DNA from: Neurospora crassa OR74A
Lineage: Eukaryota > Ascomycota > Sordariomycetes > Sordariales > Sordariaceae
Assembly: GCF_000182925.2 (NCBI RefSeq)
Contig: NC_026505.1
Location: 5,084,001 to 5,148,000, forward strand
Direction: 5' to 3'
Length of the DNA stretch: 64,000 nt
Each line of letters opens with the position of its first letter. Positions within the stretch are counted from its first letter, which is position 1. Of this stretch, positions 37,896 to 50,752 are shown piece after piece. The notes under the pieces are model-generated. The model saw only the letters and a program-made list of their open reading frames with translations, did no database searches and had not been told where the DNA came from. Both the position numbers and the translations under genes were made by a program.

Positions 37896-39144
37896 ATGTC
37901 GAAACACTGGTAAGTCGCAAATCTTGGCTTGCCATTGTCGCTGACCTCAAATCCCAAGTCGCGCTCCTACTAACGCGTGGACTAGGGAACAAAACAAAGA
38001 TGCGACCGTGTACGTCGGCAACATCGATGAGCGCTTCACCCAAGAGTTGCTCTCCGAGCTCATGACGCAAGTCGGCCCCGTACGTCAGGTACATATGCCC
38101 CAGGATCGAGTCTCGCAAACACATCAAGGTTACGGCTTCGTCGAGTTCGATACCCCCGCTTCCGCCGAATACGCAGCAAAGGTCCTCAACGGAATCAGGG
38201 TTTGGGGAAAGCCAATTCGCGTTAACAAGGCGAGTGCGGACAAGCAAAAGACTGTCGACATCGGCGCCGAGCTCTTCATCAACAACCTCGATCCCCAGGT
38301 TGACGAAAAGATCCTGTACGACACATTCAGCCAGTTCGGCCAGATTCTTCGGCAGCCCAACATTGTCAGAGACGATAACAATATCTCAAAGGGCTATGGT
38401 TTCGTCAGTTTCGGTTCCTTCGAGGCCAGTGATGCTGCTCGAGCCACGATGAACGGCCAGTATCTACTGAGCAAACAGATTACCGTCGAGTATGCGTACA
38501 AGAAGGACGGAAAGGGCGAGCGTCACGGTGATGAGGCCGAGCGTAAGCTGGCTGCTGAGGGCAAGAAGCACAACATTGTTCCGGAACAACAGCCTTTGCC
38601 GCCCGCTTTCCACATGACGAGGCCTCCTGCCCCCGGCATTGCACCTGCTGCCGACATCCCTACCGCGGCCGTTATTCCTCCCGCTGCCGTGGCGCCAGCT
38701 GTACCCATCCCCGTGGGCGTACCTGTCGCGGCTGCTCCTGCCTATGGCGTTCCTCCTCCCGGTCCTGCTGCTATGGGTCGTTCTGGACCCCCATATGGTG
38801 CCGGCATGCCACCCGCAGGTGGTCGGATACCCAATCTCCCACCCGCACCCTCCGGGCTCCCTGCAAGGCCACCGCCTAGTCACGGTGGCTTTGGGGGTCC
38901 AGTTGGGGACTTCCACCCCGGAGGAACTGCCTTTCGTGGTGGCCCTCCCGGTCCTCCAGGTCCTGCGGTACCTCCAGGGCCTCCAGCAATTTACCCTGGC
39001 ATGGCTCCTCCGGCTGGATTTCCGGGTGCTCCGCCTCTTGGTGCATCTATGCCTCCTCCTGGTTTCATGCCTCCTCCTGGTGCTGCTCCTCCTCCGGGAT
39101 TCGGCGCGCCACCCGGAGCACCTAACGGGTTTGCTCGGCGTTAA
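37896..39144 (+). CDS. hsh49: Splicing factor 3b subunit 4 (SF3b49/Hsh49-like)
   Basis: RNA-binding subunit of the SF3b complex in U2 snRNP, which helps anchor U2 at the branch region of pre-mRNA. A 14-base first exon (37896-37909) and a second exon 37986-39144 give 390 residues. RRM1 has RNP2 VYVGNI at 13-18 and RNP1 GYGFVEF at 53-59; RRM2 has RNP2 LFINNL at 101-106 and RNP1 GYGFVSF at 141-147. The start [18 protein letters not shown] and the segment SAD...[15 protein letters not shown] between the domains are typical of SF3b4. The last 190 residues are Pro, Gly and Ala-rich with PPG and PPPGF repeats, as in animal SF3b4, while yeast Hsh49 lacks this tail. C-rich codon use leaves long open frames on the other strand and in the +2 frame; those are not genes. 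Confidence 0.96.
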
Positions 39145-40802
39145 AAGACTGACCATGCAAATGCTTTGTCTGGCACAACGAATCACCAAGAAAACTGGAG
39201 AAAGATGTCGAAACTGTCCAAGTCCATGCGGAAAAAGGATACAGAGATTGAAGGGAAGAAGGATACGGAACCAGATGGAGAAAGATACGAGCGAGGACTC
39301 TGATATAGCCCAAGGCGAGATTGAGCCTCTGGTGAGGAAGCGGGAAGAACGTCTGACGCCCAAAATAACAACGAAGCGAAACGTCCGAGTCGCAAGGTCT
39401 CCTAATGGCTGCCATCTCACTTTGCAACATAGGCCTGTTTTCCCAGGCGTTCATCGTAGTTCCAAGCGAACGATGGGGAACGAACCAAAGGCTTGCTATA
39501 GGTTTGGTTAGAAGAGTATTCATCTGTCAGGGTACCAGGGACCCGAGACATTGAATAGCTTTCATTATGGCATATTAGTCAATGCCATTGCAGAGATCAG
39601 CAGTCTCTTCTTGGACTCTGCTCTACACCTTGTCGAGCTCGGTTGTTTTGAGTATGACGTGGTCAAACAGCGCATATTGGTCTGAGGATATGTTAGCAAG
39701 CCCCGCCCTTTTCTTCGCTTCACATGGCCGGAGGAGCTAACATCAGTACAGCTCTGAGCCTTTATAAGGTGTCCTTGACCAGTAGTAATAGATTGAAATT
39801 GGCAGGCTGAGGCGGGCATCCCTCTGGCAGCAGGCATCGGCTAGCTGTGCATGGGGAAGTTGTGTGTTTGATAGCGAAAGCTCGGGCAGGTTTGGAAACA
39901 GGCCCTGAGTGAAAGTAGCTGTGATGACAAAAAGTAATAGATACCCTCGTCTGTGGATGGAAAAAATGACATTTTCAAAACCCTCAGATGTCCCTGTCCT
40001 TGTCTAGACTCTCCTGTACCAGTCAAACCGATCCTTTCCCCAGATCTTTCTAACTAATCACCCTTCTTGTGTGACATGGAATGTGATTCTCACACTAGAG
40101 ACCCGGCCTCGTGGGCTTCGATGGCCTTCTTATCGTAGGTTTCGAATCTGAAGTGCCATGAATCTGGAAATCTCATCAACTCATGAGTTCTGCTCCGACC
40201 GTTGACACGCACGAGATAATTTCGCGATGAAAGCAAATGTCATGGCTCCATTCTCCTTATTTTGACGAGGAGGCCCGTCAACTTCCCGCCTCCTTCATTT
40301 ATTACCCATTACAGTGGCGGTTGGCAGACTCTCCTGGTTTATCTGAGTATAAGTTAGGAATCACAACTCCGCCGTCATTCACAATCAGATATCCACTGGG
40401 TATAGTAGAAGTCGATGGGGCAGGACAGCTCAGCAAACTTCATCCTCTTGGTTAACTTCACGTTGGTAGTGGTATGAACCTAATGGTAGGTACCTACTGA
40501 CCTATGTACGTCTAGAGGTATCTATGTTATGTCCTTCTCGGCAAACGCCATGGCTCGCCCCGTTAGACTGCATCCCACCTCGGAAGGGCAGTTGCTGCCC
40601 CCCGACGCGGCAGGTCCAGTCCTGAACGGGTTCCATTGCTTGTATGACACTGTTCCAGCCAACCGGGAGCTTATCTTGTAGTGTAGTAGTAGTAGTAGTA
40701 GTAGGAGGAGGAGGAGGTAAGGTACCAGTTCGCCTCACACAACAGAATAGTTTTTAAGGTGGGAGGCTGAAACACCTGAATGAACAACGACGGCCGGCAA
40801 AG

Positions 40803-40825
40803 GTAAGGCAAGGCAAGGCAAGGCA
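40803..40825. repeat. (GGCAA)n minisatellite-like run
   Basis: Four to five tandem units of GGCAA in the gene-poor region. No gene is associated with it. Confidence 0.8.
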
Positions 40826-40938
40826 AAGGACCATCATTCAATCAATCCAAGTATAAATCCTGAAGGAATCGTCGGCGTCGTGAAACCACCCATAGGAGTA
40901 GGTAACGAAAAACATCATGATGTAGAGGTAGAGATGGG

Positions 40939-40955
40939 GCTGCTGCTGCTGCTGC
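40939..40955. repeat. (CTG)n trinucleotide run
   Basis: About five CTG units, 105 bp before an opposite-sense (CAG)11 run; the two are complementary. Confidence 0.85.
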
Positions 40956-41059
40956 AGGTCGATGTAAAGAGAGAGGGATCTTTTGTATGTCACACAGGTA
41001 CATGTAGTCAGTCATCCAACCGATTTGCTCCAGAGACAAGTCAGCTGGTCTATGAGTCT

Positions 41060-41060
<1 letters not shown>

Positions 41061-41093
<33 letters not shown>
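41061..41093. repeat. (CAG)11 trinucleotide run
   Basis: Eleven perfect CAG units. No coding frame around it is supported, so it is not a polyglutamine tract of a known gene. Confidence 0.9.
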
Positions 41094-41095
<2 letters not shown>

Positions 41096-41156
41096 AGAGT
41101 TTCGTGTCCAGCAGACTCTGATTGACCCGGTACTCTGATTCCGAGACTACCGAGCC

Positions 41157-41157
<1 letters not shown>

Positions 41158-41246
<89 letters not shown>
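41158..41246. repeat. T89 homopolymer
   Basis: Uninterrupted run of 89 T as given. The word GAGCCGT occurs immediately at its left edge (41152-41158, sharing the first T) and again at 41278-41284, after 31 bases of other sequence that include a G-rich run. The arrangement resembles a short retroposed poly(A) sequence between target-site duplications, but a 7-bp repeat can occur by chance. The true length may differ in the genome. Confidence 0.85.
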
Positions 41247-44200
41247 CGATCTTGAGCTTTCCGTCAGGGGGGGGGGAGAGCCGTGATACTGTGTCCTGGA
41301 AGTCACACATGTATATGATATCTTTTGACGCTTGACGCGGATGTGATGGGAGAAAATGGATTGGGATTCCAAAGAAATGGAGGCTGAGATGTGACTTCCA
41401 AGTAGAGTGAGACTCCGAACTCCTTGACTCCGGTCCTTCAATCCGCTTGCGACTGTATCACCATCAGCGTCACCGCACATGAGTTGTGAAATTGGTGGTG
41501 GTTTATTTGTCAAGTGTGTCTGTTCTGCCCTGGGTTGTTGCATGCCGACCTTGCCATCGTTTGTCTTGGATCATCCATCCAGGCACGAATAAGTTTGAGG
41601 CTTTCTTCGACGTTGTTTGAACTTCACACAAGACAAGGGCAGGATACGTTGAAGGATGTCTGTGTCCAAAAAGAATGACAGATCGCAAGGCACGACATAC
41701 GAGATTTCGTAGGCAGTTCGACGATATATGCAGGCGGGAAATGCAAGAGAGACCACGAGATATGTTTTCCCAGCGAATCGAAAGCCATTGTCGATTTGAT
41801 TTGGCGGTGCCCTCCCGAACCTGCATGCTCATGTTGTTGCTTCGCTGCAGAGCAACATAGCGTGGTCATGATTCCTAAGGATGTCGCCGATTAACTGAAT
41901 GGCACAGATTGAGCCGGCATTGCCAACACGTATAGTCTCTCTCTCTCAAACAAACGTAGTTGCGATTCCAAGGCTCCGGTACCCTCGCTACAGATCGTCT
42001 CCTGTCAAAGGTTCGATCATATCAGCCGTTGCACGTCGATACAGTCACCACATTCTTGGACTGCAGTAGCAGAAAGGGAGGGGTGTAGTCGGCAATGCAA
42101 CAATGCAACAGTGCGCCGATTTCTTCACTCCTACGACCTTGACAACAGCATTGATCTTTAATCCTTGAGCATCTTTTCTCCCTTTCCACGATCCCGAGAT
42201 TAGTATGTTGTGGTTGTGGGACAACAATACCAGTGGGAGAGGATAGACTAGGTACACTAGCAGGTACCGAGCGAGCACGATGTTCGTTGCTCTCTTCCTC
42301 AACCCATGTCGGAGGATCTGCCCCGCTGCGCCGCCGCTTGCTTAGGTTGTTTTTGGCTCCGTTCGTTCAAGTTTGGCGATTCTTTGAGGGCAAGACATTG
42401 TGGACAAGCAACAGTAGGTAGTCATCTGAGAAATGTTTTCTCACCGACACCCAGCAGCCAGGTGGGCTTGTTGGTTGGATACCTACCTTACCTCTAGCGA
42501 GCGTGAGCTGAAACCCTTTTTTGAGAAATCACAGTTTCCTCTCTCCTCACCTTCACCGGTTTCGACCTTGTTTCCGCTTCGAGATTGAGGTGCATTTCCC
42601 GCCAACCTAAAAAATCAGCAAATTGAGCACATTAGGTGACAGTCACATGCCTGGTTCCATTCAGCTAATAGGGGGTTTTTGGCGGACCATCTCACTCGCT
42701 TCTTGTGCGAGACTGTTGCACAACAGTAAGAGGGCAGGTGAGGTGCAGCAGGATTTGATCGCAAAATCTTGGACGGATGACAGGGACGTGGAATGCCACG
42801 ACCGGTGATATCGATCCATGTCCGTCTTGGAAGCGCAAGTCCGACGCCGAGGCCGAATGGGTTCGGGTGATGGAAGCCGCTATCGTCGGTTTTAGTCGAC
42901 GGCAATCCACGGCACGGACATGTTGAACCCCGCGAACCGATCGATACTTATCGACACCGCTATCCCCCCCCTCCCCCCCGTTTCTCCGTCTTCTCCACAT
43001 TCTTGCTGCCGGATCCACGTCCCAACGCTTCACCTGTATGATGATAGTATTGTTAGGACCCCTTCACGGTCGAATGAACAAATGATGATCCCTTTGGCTT
43101 TTGCCTGCTGCCTAATCGTCGGACCTTCCTCCGTCTTCATCTCAAACCCAATCCCGTGATGCTGAATTCCGCGAGAGAGAAGCCATCATCGATATCCGCC
43201 TGGACCTTGTCGAACTGTAGTACCCTCAAACATTGGTCCCGAACCCAGAATTCCTGATCCCGGGAACTGGTCCGTGCCGAGGTTCCAAGTTGTGGAGGGG
43301 AGCAGCTCACGTGGCACATTATAACCAAGGATGGTCGTCCAAAAGTGAGCTTCTTTTTTACCACCAGGATTTGCCCTGAACGCTGCTGCTACACTACGCT
43401 CGATAGTACTTCCGGATATTCGATCCAGATTCGGATCACTGCCAATGTCTCGTGATCTGGTTTGTTTTTGGAAAGCGTCTTGGGTTTAGGTTCAGTGCTG
43501 TCTCTGGTGTTTTGAGTCGGGTTGCCGCCGAAGCATTCGGGTTTGGTCTGAGTTCTGGATATCGAATCAGGTATGCACGTACGTGCATTATGACTTCTTG
43601 CGCTGAGTAATTCCGTTCACAATAGGTACTGTACTGCACCACCAAGAAGAGTTCCGGATCACGATCAGACAAATTATAGTCATGGCAGCACTGTCTCGTC
43701 ATGTTAGTGATATAGGAGCCCCTGGATTATCGTCAGATAAAATCCATATTTATTGCTCCCGCTGCTGCTGCTGCACAGCGGCGGTTGCACGTGTTGAAAT
43801 ACGGCCAACGACCCGGCGGCTGCTTGATGGCAGCATTCTGTTAAATTTAGCGTGACGGGAGCGAGAGGTCATGGGACCTCCTCTCTCTGGGCCAAGTTCT
43901 CGCCAGTCAAGTCCGGTCGGACATACACCCGCTTTTGTAGGACCAGAACGGGCGTATGTACACACAGGCAGGACAGGTACGGTACGGTGGTGCATGTTGT
44001 CACTTGTGCCTGTTTCTTGTCTTTGACGTGGAAGCTGACTTGATGAAAGGTGCTGCCGTTTTTATTTATCCCAAATCGATTCTTTTCTAAAAGCGGGAGC
44101 TAAACTTGATATGGCAAGACAACGTGCGCGATCCTAGTTGTCACTTGCATGCCATCGTAAACTGCGGTGAAAAGGGGGTTGAGCCCCATGGTTTACTAAA

Positions 44201-47200
44201 CCTTTCCTGGACTAGAAAAGAACCAGTTTGCTACGTACGTACAAGCCCAAGCTCCCAAAGAAGTATGAACAGTGAGTGCTGTTGGGCTGCTGGCAAGAAG
44301 CCCTCCGGGATCCTATGGTGTATGTGTGCAACGTCATGCATGGCCCCGGACTATTGGACATCGTCTTTCAGATTCCAATGCATGTAAATATCGAGGAGAC
44401 CATTGACGTGAACAGGACAGAGACAGAAAGGTACGAATGGTAGGCCACAGATTGACCCATGAGTATCGACTATTCGATGTCTGCTTCGGAGACGGACGGC
44501 GAGTTTAGAACTGTGTTTCTACTTGCCTGTAAGAAACCTAAAGTTGACGAGCCCTCAAATGTTGCTGATCTTGCTCGATCGAAAGATTGATCACTTACAG
44601 AGTTACAATCAATCAGCTTGCGCGCATGTTGAATCACGATAGTACGTACAATCATCATGCTGCAGTTTCGTCTTTGCCGCTCAACCACAGAGCATTTCAG
44701 CCCACTAGATCACATGCCCCTCCTCGCTTCTTGGGAGATCTTCAGGCATCAGTGTACCTTTCGCCCGCAACGTCATGCTAATCTCGTCGCTTATATCAGT
44801 CATTTTCAGAGCCACCAACTAGCTGCGCTTTTGACCTTGGTTGTTGAGGAGGTTGTTCGCAGATCATCTTCTCTCTCCATCAATCAAGATCATTTCATCT
44901 CCGTTCTCCCCACCAGCTTGGTGAGCTTGCATCAGATATTCGCCCAAAGATGATGCCTATTCGGCTCCTCAGTACCAGCGGAATTTGCTGGTGTATAAAC
45001 ACCCCGGGGAAGGTTATTCATGACACTACATTGAGAATTCGATAGATGTACGTGAGAGCAAGCATGTTTCTCGGGCAGTGGCCTTGGATATCGGTACGAC
45101 CTGGGTCTTGACACTCTCGGACATGTATGCAAGGAGCCTGCCAATCGATACATAGCAGACCAGGCTGAGTGAGATATGGATCCTATACACTACTTGCACT
45201 TTTCAATAGATGGGCTGAAACCACCCACTTTCGTCCAACGCTCTCGATTCGGGCTGTCTCATAGATCTTTACCGTTCTGGGACAGCTGAAGGTAGCAAGT
45301 CCAAGGCAAGCAACTGCCATCCATGTCACAGAAACTGTTTGAGTATGGTGTTTGGGCTGGGCCTCTGTTGTAGGGCCTGTCAGATCGGCTGAGTGGACGA
45401 GATGGAGTTCTCCCCAGGGAACTTGTCATTCATTTCCCCTTGCTCGTTACATAGTACTTAACGGATCTCCCCTTGTACCTTGAGCATCAAGTGTCACTGA
45501 TGTGGTCTAGATTCTCGGGATGGACAAGAGCCTCCTGCCTGACAGCCCGACTAGCCTCATTGATCCGAAGCTCTAGTGTAGCTCTGTGCCATCAGACCCT
45601 CCCTCTACATGCTGTCACCACGAAAGACACATTGTCACCGTATCGTGGCGTTCTCGTGAGGGGACATATAGATCTCGTCTGCAGGCTCCTTGAGACATGC
45701 GATCTGCAAAGTTCCCGCACAGGGGCTCGAGGGATATGAGGGAGTGCTTGTTTGTTGGTTGGTTCAGGAGAGGTATTCCGACAATCCCTCACCTTGGACA
45801 ATCCATATGCCCCAAAGTCACGATATCTGGTTAGAGATGAATCTTAGCTGCGTCGGCGAGCGCATCGCACCGTACTCGGAAGGAAAACCAGAAGAAAGTG
45901 ACAGACAACTAAAGCAACAGCGAAATCGCCAAGGACCCTGCATGATCATGTTGTTCAACATCAGCATACGTATCAATACCTCTACCCGTCGTCCTTTGCG
46001 GTTCCCTTTCTTATTCTGGTGCTGAAGGCTGCCGAGTGCGCATTTTAGCGCCCGCTCTTTCCGAGTCTCAGAAACGGGCACATGACTGGCATTGGCGGGC
46101 TTCTTCTGCAACAAAAAAGGAAGGCCAGGCACCGCCCACACGGTGGCACCGCATTTAAACAATTGTGTATTGGGCGGAAGGACCCGAGTTTGCCTGCATC
46201 ACGTTGCTGTTTCCTTTTTATCTCTCTCTTTTTTTTTCTTCTTCTTCGTCTCTTTGCCTTTGGTTGGTGTTTGCATACCTAGATGCCTCTCCCGGCACGT
46301 GCCCGACTTTTGAATCGTGATGAGGCAACTACATACCATGTGTTCGCGGCAACCTACACCATCCATCCGTCTTCATCTGTAGCGAGTGTACGGACGACAG
46401 CCAAAACCAGATAGATACCTAGAGGTAACCTTGCGGCAGGCAAGAAGGTGAGCTGTGCAGAGGTATCGAATAACCATCCCACCGGCTAAGACGGCCCCGA
46501 AAGTGCTGCAGCGGGGACAAAATTGGACATGCACGGCGATGATGGCCATACATAAACGAAAAGCCAAGAGAGCGAACAAGAAACTATGCTGCCGGTAAAT
46601 TTTCGAGTTTGTCCTTTCGAGAAAGAAAGTAAAGCAAAAAGGGGACGAGTTGCGTTCATGACGAGCAGCAAATAACGAGCCGCATCTCTGGGCAGGGTAG
46701 GTAGTACTTGGATAGTAAATATCGCGGAGGGGGCGTCGACCCCTATTTTTGATAAAGCTCAAATCTCGAATTCGGTACCTGAATCCGAGCAACCAGCTCC
46801 ACGGTATGGAGTCATGTATCACCGAGCAAAGTTGCCGAGCCCGGGCCAAAATCAAATGGTCCAAACATGCCCCTCGTCTGGCCATTGAATCTCAAGATAA
46901 AGACAGCTCAGAGGGGAGTGGTCCACTGGCGATTTGTCCGTCCCTGGCCGCTGGCCGCTGAGGCTATTTCCGCCCCCGCCTCGAGACGGAGTCGTCGCTA
47001 GAGCCACCGAGTCCGCCCAGGTCCGCCCGCCCCCAGTGGCCCGGAGCGGAGGCGACGAGTACATACCTCTATGTACGTACGTAGGTACTTGAGGGTGGTG
47101 GCCTCGAGTCCCCCTGGAAATCTGGCACTCATGAATCCTGGACTCACGTCACAGCTGCTCAACATCCCCGCTGGACGCAGGACGCTTCCACTTTTTATCA

Positions 47201-48200
47201 TTTTTTTTCGCATCACACGATACAGACCTCCAGCCTCCTGGCGTGTTGCGGCAGCGGCCAACAAATAGGAAGGCCCCTGCTCCCGCAGCCTCTGCTGTAC
47301 GCTACCCGCAGTCCCGCACCCAGCGAGCACTGGCCACTAGCAAGGAGCGATGCAGCCGCTTTTGGCCCGCACCCTGAACGTTGTTGAAGGGCATCGACAG
47401 GCCTTTCTTCCACTTCTTGGGGAGCAGAGGACCCGTAATAACCTATGTACCTCAAGGCCCCCGCCCCGTCCACCGTCAATCCAAGACCAAGACATCATAT
47501 CCTTCCATGTTGGTGCGGTTTTTGCGAATCCTCAATTCTCTGTTCCACCTGAGCGAACTGGGATACCGATTCCCGAGAGACTGACCTGCAGCGAGCTGCT
47601 GGATAGAATGGATATTACATTTACAGTAGCCTCCACTGGAGTCTCACCAGTTCCCCCTCCGTCCCCTTTTGTACTTGGCATGCCAGCTACCTAGCTCCCA
47701 GCGATGCCCTGTGCTCCCGTCATCCTGTAAACAAAAAACACCAGACGACATCACGACGTCGTCTCAAATGGACCCTGCCTGCTGATGATGCTGGTAAACT
47801 CCAGGGCAGGCAAGACACCAGCAGCAGCCCCCCTACCCCCTACCAAACGGCCCCCTTCCCTCTTTTAGTCTGTTTTTAGATTGCTGGGGCCCCGTCCGGT
47901 GCGACCAACCAGACGGCAACCATTTGCGCTGCAAGGCCCCACATTGCACGACCTGTTGACCGGGACGTGCGTCTGCTTGCTGCTCTCTCTCTGGTGCCAA
48001 AGCCCACCCAGGCTCGACAGGCATTGAACCAACGGCTTGGAGTGACGACGGCAATCGTGACCCCTCACCACCACCAACCGCGAGCCACGACCGATCCCAA
48101 GTAGCCCAAAACCAAAACCAATTAATTACCATTTCCTAAAACACACCTTCAAAAAGACCCCGTCGCTCACGTCACGTCACCCTGCCCTGCGAACCCAAAC

Positions 48201-48868
48201 AAACAAACCAAAAAAAAAGAGTCAATTCACAACTAGACCGACGAGGCTCTGCGTGCGCTCCAGCTTCCCCTCGCAGAGCAATCAACGAACCCACTGCGCA
48301 TTTGGAGAAACACCACCGACGACAACGAACAGTAAGTCCATCTAACTACTACCTGGGTAGAGCTCCCATAACTACATTTTGCCCCTTAGTTCTTTCTGCA
48401 CTCCTACCTATGCACCTCATCTAGCACCGAGCCGACGTTGAGACTCCCGTCGCGCTCCTCTTCACCTTTCTGGTTCTGGCATTCCTCAAATATCTACACC
48501 CTCTCATCCTTCTAGATGCTCCCTAGTTCTCTGTTTGCGTTGCTTTGAGCTGCTCTCCCCTTGCTCAGCTCCATGTCACTGTCACTGTCACGGTCACTTG
48601 GCATTCTGCCTTCCACAAGGAAAAAGCTCCCTCCCGACCCTGGCCTCCCGTTTTGTTGCCTCCCCTTCCCAGGTCCCCAGCCCCAACCCCTCTTCTGCCT
48701 GCTCTGGTTGGCTGCATCGCAGGTACGGCGCGCCAAGTCTCTGGGCCATCTGACCTCACCAGACGTGCAAGTAGCACACTGGCATGACATTGTGAATGGG
48801 CGGAACGGGTTTTGGTCAAGCGCTTTGTAAAGAAGGAAGGCCAAGTCCAGTTTCCACAAGACGACGAC

Positions 48869-48899
<31 letters not shown>

Positions 48900-50752
48900 G
48901 AAGGAATGGAAAGGCTTTGGGCTTTGTTATGGCTCCAAAGAGAAGCCGTGGTCATGAGCTTAAGTCAAAAAGTCTCCTGCTGCTTTCCGGCGGTTTGCTG
49001 GCATTGTTGTCGGACTGTGGCCCTTGCCCCTCATCTTGCGCCGGGCTGATGGCATCCCCATCCCACTTCCAGTTTCACCCTGTCACTGTCTGGGTTGCTG
49101 CTGCTGGCGCAATGCTCATCAGAGGATCGAACCCACCACGAAACGCCCGACCCAGGCACAGAACCCAAGTACACCACTTGGTGCACGGCACGAATGGCAG
49201 GTTTTGTTGCTCGCGGGTCGCAAGAAAAAAAAAAAAAAAAAAAAAAAGATCAAAAAAAGTCCACAAGTCACAACGACGGGCAGTCGCAAACCCAAATAAC
49301 CTGACAACCCCCAAAGCCCTTGCCGAGTCACGGCTCCCCGTCTTCCTTGTTCCTGTTAGTGCCAGCCCAGCCCAGCCCAGCCCAGCCAGGCCGGACAGCC
49401 AGGCCCAGCCATGGCGATGCCTTCTTTTCTCTGGGATCATGTCGTCGTCGGGTTCAAATAGTTGCACTCAGTGTGCTGTCCACCTCGACCGACGGCAGCA
49501 GCAAGAAAGAAGGGCTGGCGAGCCTCGTGGCCGCTCAGCGTTCGATCACACCTCGAGTGCATAGCTACATGGTGGCCCTGCATCAATGGACGTCTTCTGC
49601 AGACCACTCACTTGACCTGGCGTGCGGGCGCCTCTCTGCCCACGCTAAGCTAGGCTTGCGTATGGTCGCCACTGCATGCCCTGTCATTCCCCGCCGTCAT
49701 TTCATTAAGCTACACACCTGGCCTGCCTTAACATGGCCCGCCCCTCCAAAGACTGAGTGCCTACCACCTACCTCTACCTCTACCTACCTCTACCTACCTA
49801 CCTACCTCTTACCTTACCTCACTTCCACTCCGTCCCAGTTCCAGTTCGAATTCCTGACGGCCGAATTTCGAGGTCGTCCTGCTCTTGCTCTCTCTCCATC
49901 TGTATGCACGTTACACCCTTGGTCCCTTCCTTCCCTTGCTCAAGCGGAACAAGCACAACACTCTCCTTTCATCTCAATCCCGCTTGACGTTCCCTCGCAA
50001 CGTCCCCATTCCCGTCTCCACTTCCACCACCCAGTCCCCTTCCACTTCCTGACCTCTTTCGATTCAGCATCTCCTACTACCTTTGGTCCTTCCACTCACT
50101 TCCCCTACCCGCCCGCCTCTTCTCCTAGACACGACCTCGTTCCTGTAAAGAGACCCTGTTTTCTAATCGCCTGTGCTGCCGTTTAGACAGTCGAGACAAG
50201 CGACAGACCCCTCCAGTCAGTCCACAGTCACGGTCACAGTTCATACCGCACCTGACGCACTACCATCGCCCAGCCCTGGCGCACCTTGCCGCATTCCGCG
50301 TCCATTAACCGTACCTCTTCTACTGGTCCGTTCAGCCCACTTGTCGCTTTCCCGCGCCGCCAAACCACTTCATTCCGTCTTACAACCCTTTCAGCTTGAC
50401 AGCTCGAGACAACCCCCCCGCAAACAACAAAAAATACCCCAAAAGCCATCACCAGCTCCAGAGCTGCTGCTACGGACTCAAGTACAATATAGCACAACGC
50501 TTTACGCATCACGTCGCGCCGCCTCGCATCCTGCTTCCATTTCAAACGAACAGGGAACATCACTGCTGCATCCAGGCCCGACGTCAAGCCCATCAGCCGT
50601 GAACCCAGTTGCCCCGTCTCCACACAACCTGTTGCCCAACACGGCCCGCATCAATCCTTCAGCGACCTTCCTTCACTCGCGCATCGCTGCCACCAACTCC
50701 GTCGACGAATACCTCGAGCGATAGCACCGAATCGATCTAAACTTAATTCACA
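48201..50752 (+). promoter_or_regulatory. Presumed promoter and long leader of GSK-3
   Basis: A strongly C/A- and pyrimidine-rich plus-strand region running up to the GSK-3 start codon. A good donor, CA|GTAAGT, is seen at 48331, so a leader intron is likely; several possible acceptors lie downstream and I cannot choose among them. Repeats include (CAG)n near 48870-48898, A23 at 49225-49247, an AGCCC pentanucleotide run at about 49360-49387 and CTAC-type repeats at 49760-49815. Two frames stay open for 180-290 codons because of the biased composition, but they lack family resemblance; the one ending at 50724 contains no ATG. I do not call them genes. Confidence 0.45.
49225..49247. repeat. A23 homopolymer
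   Basis: Run of 23 A in the presumed leader region of GSK-3. Confidence 0.9.

Larger units (their letters stand above)
39145..48200. other. Second gene-poor region
   Basis: About 9 kb without a recognisable gene. The first 300-400 bases should be 3' UTR of the SF3b4 gene. Repeats include (GTA)n with (GGA)n at 40681-40716, a (GGCAA) pentanucleotide run at 40803-40825, (CTG)n at 40939-40955, (CAG)11 at 41061-41093 and T89 at 41158-41246. All open frames are short, often overlap on both strands, and match nothing I know. Confidence 0.5.

Noticed and set aside
38464-39511. Long open frames of about 290-320 codons opposite and in another frame of the SF3b4 Pro/Gly-rich tail
   Set aside because: They follow from the low-complexity C-rich coding sequence of the real gene. 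Product sequences are Arg- or Leu-rich noise.
49320-50186. 288-codon open frame in the GSK-3 leader region
   Set aside because: Low-complexity Ser/Pro/Leu-rich product, no family resemblance, and it spans likely leader intron sequence.
50173-50724. Open frame of about 183 codons ending 28 bp before the GSK-3 start, first read as an upstream ORF
   Set aside because: It contains no ATG and is out of frame with GSK-3. Its openness comes from the C/A-rich leader composition.
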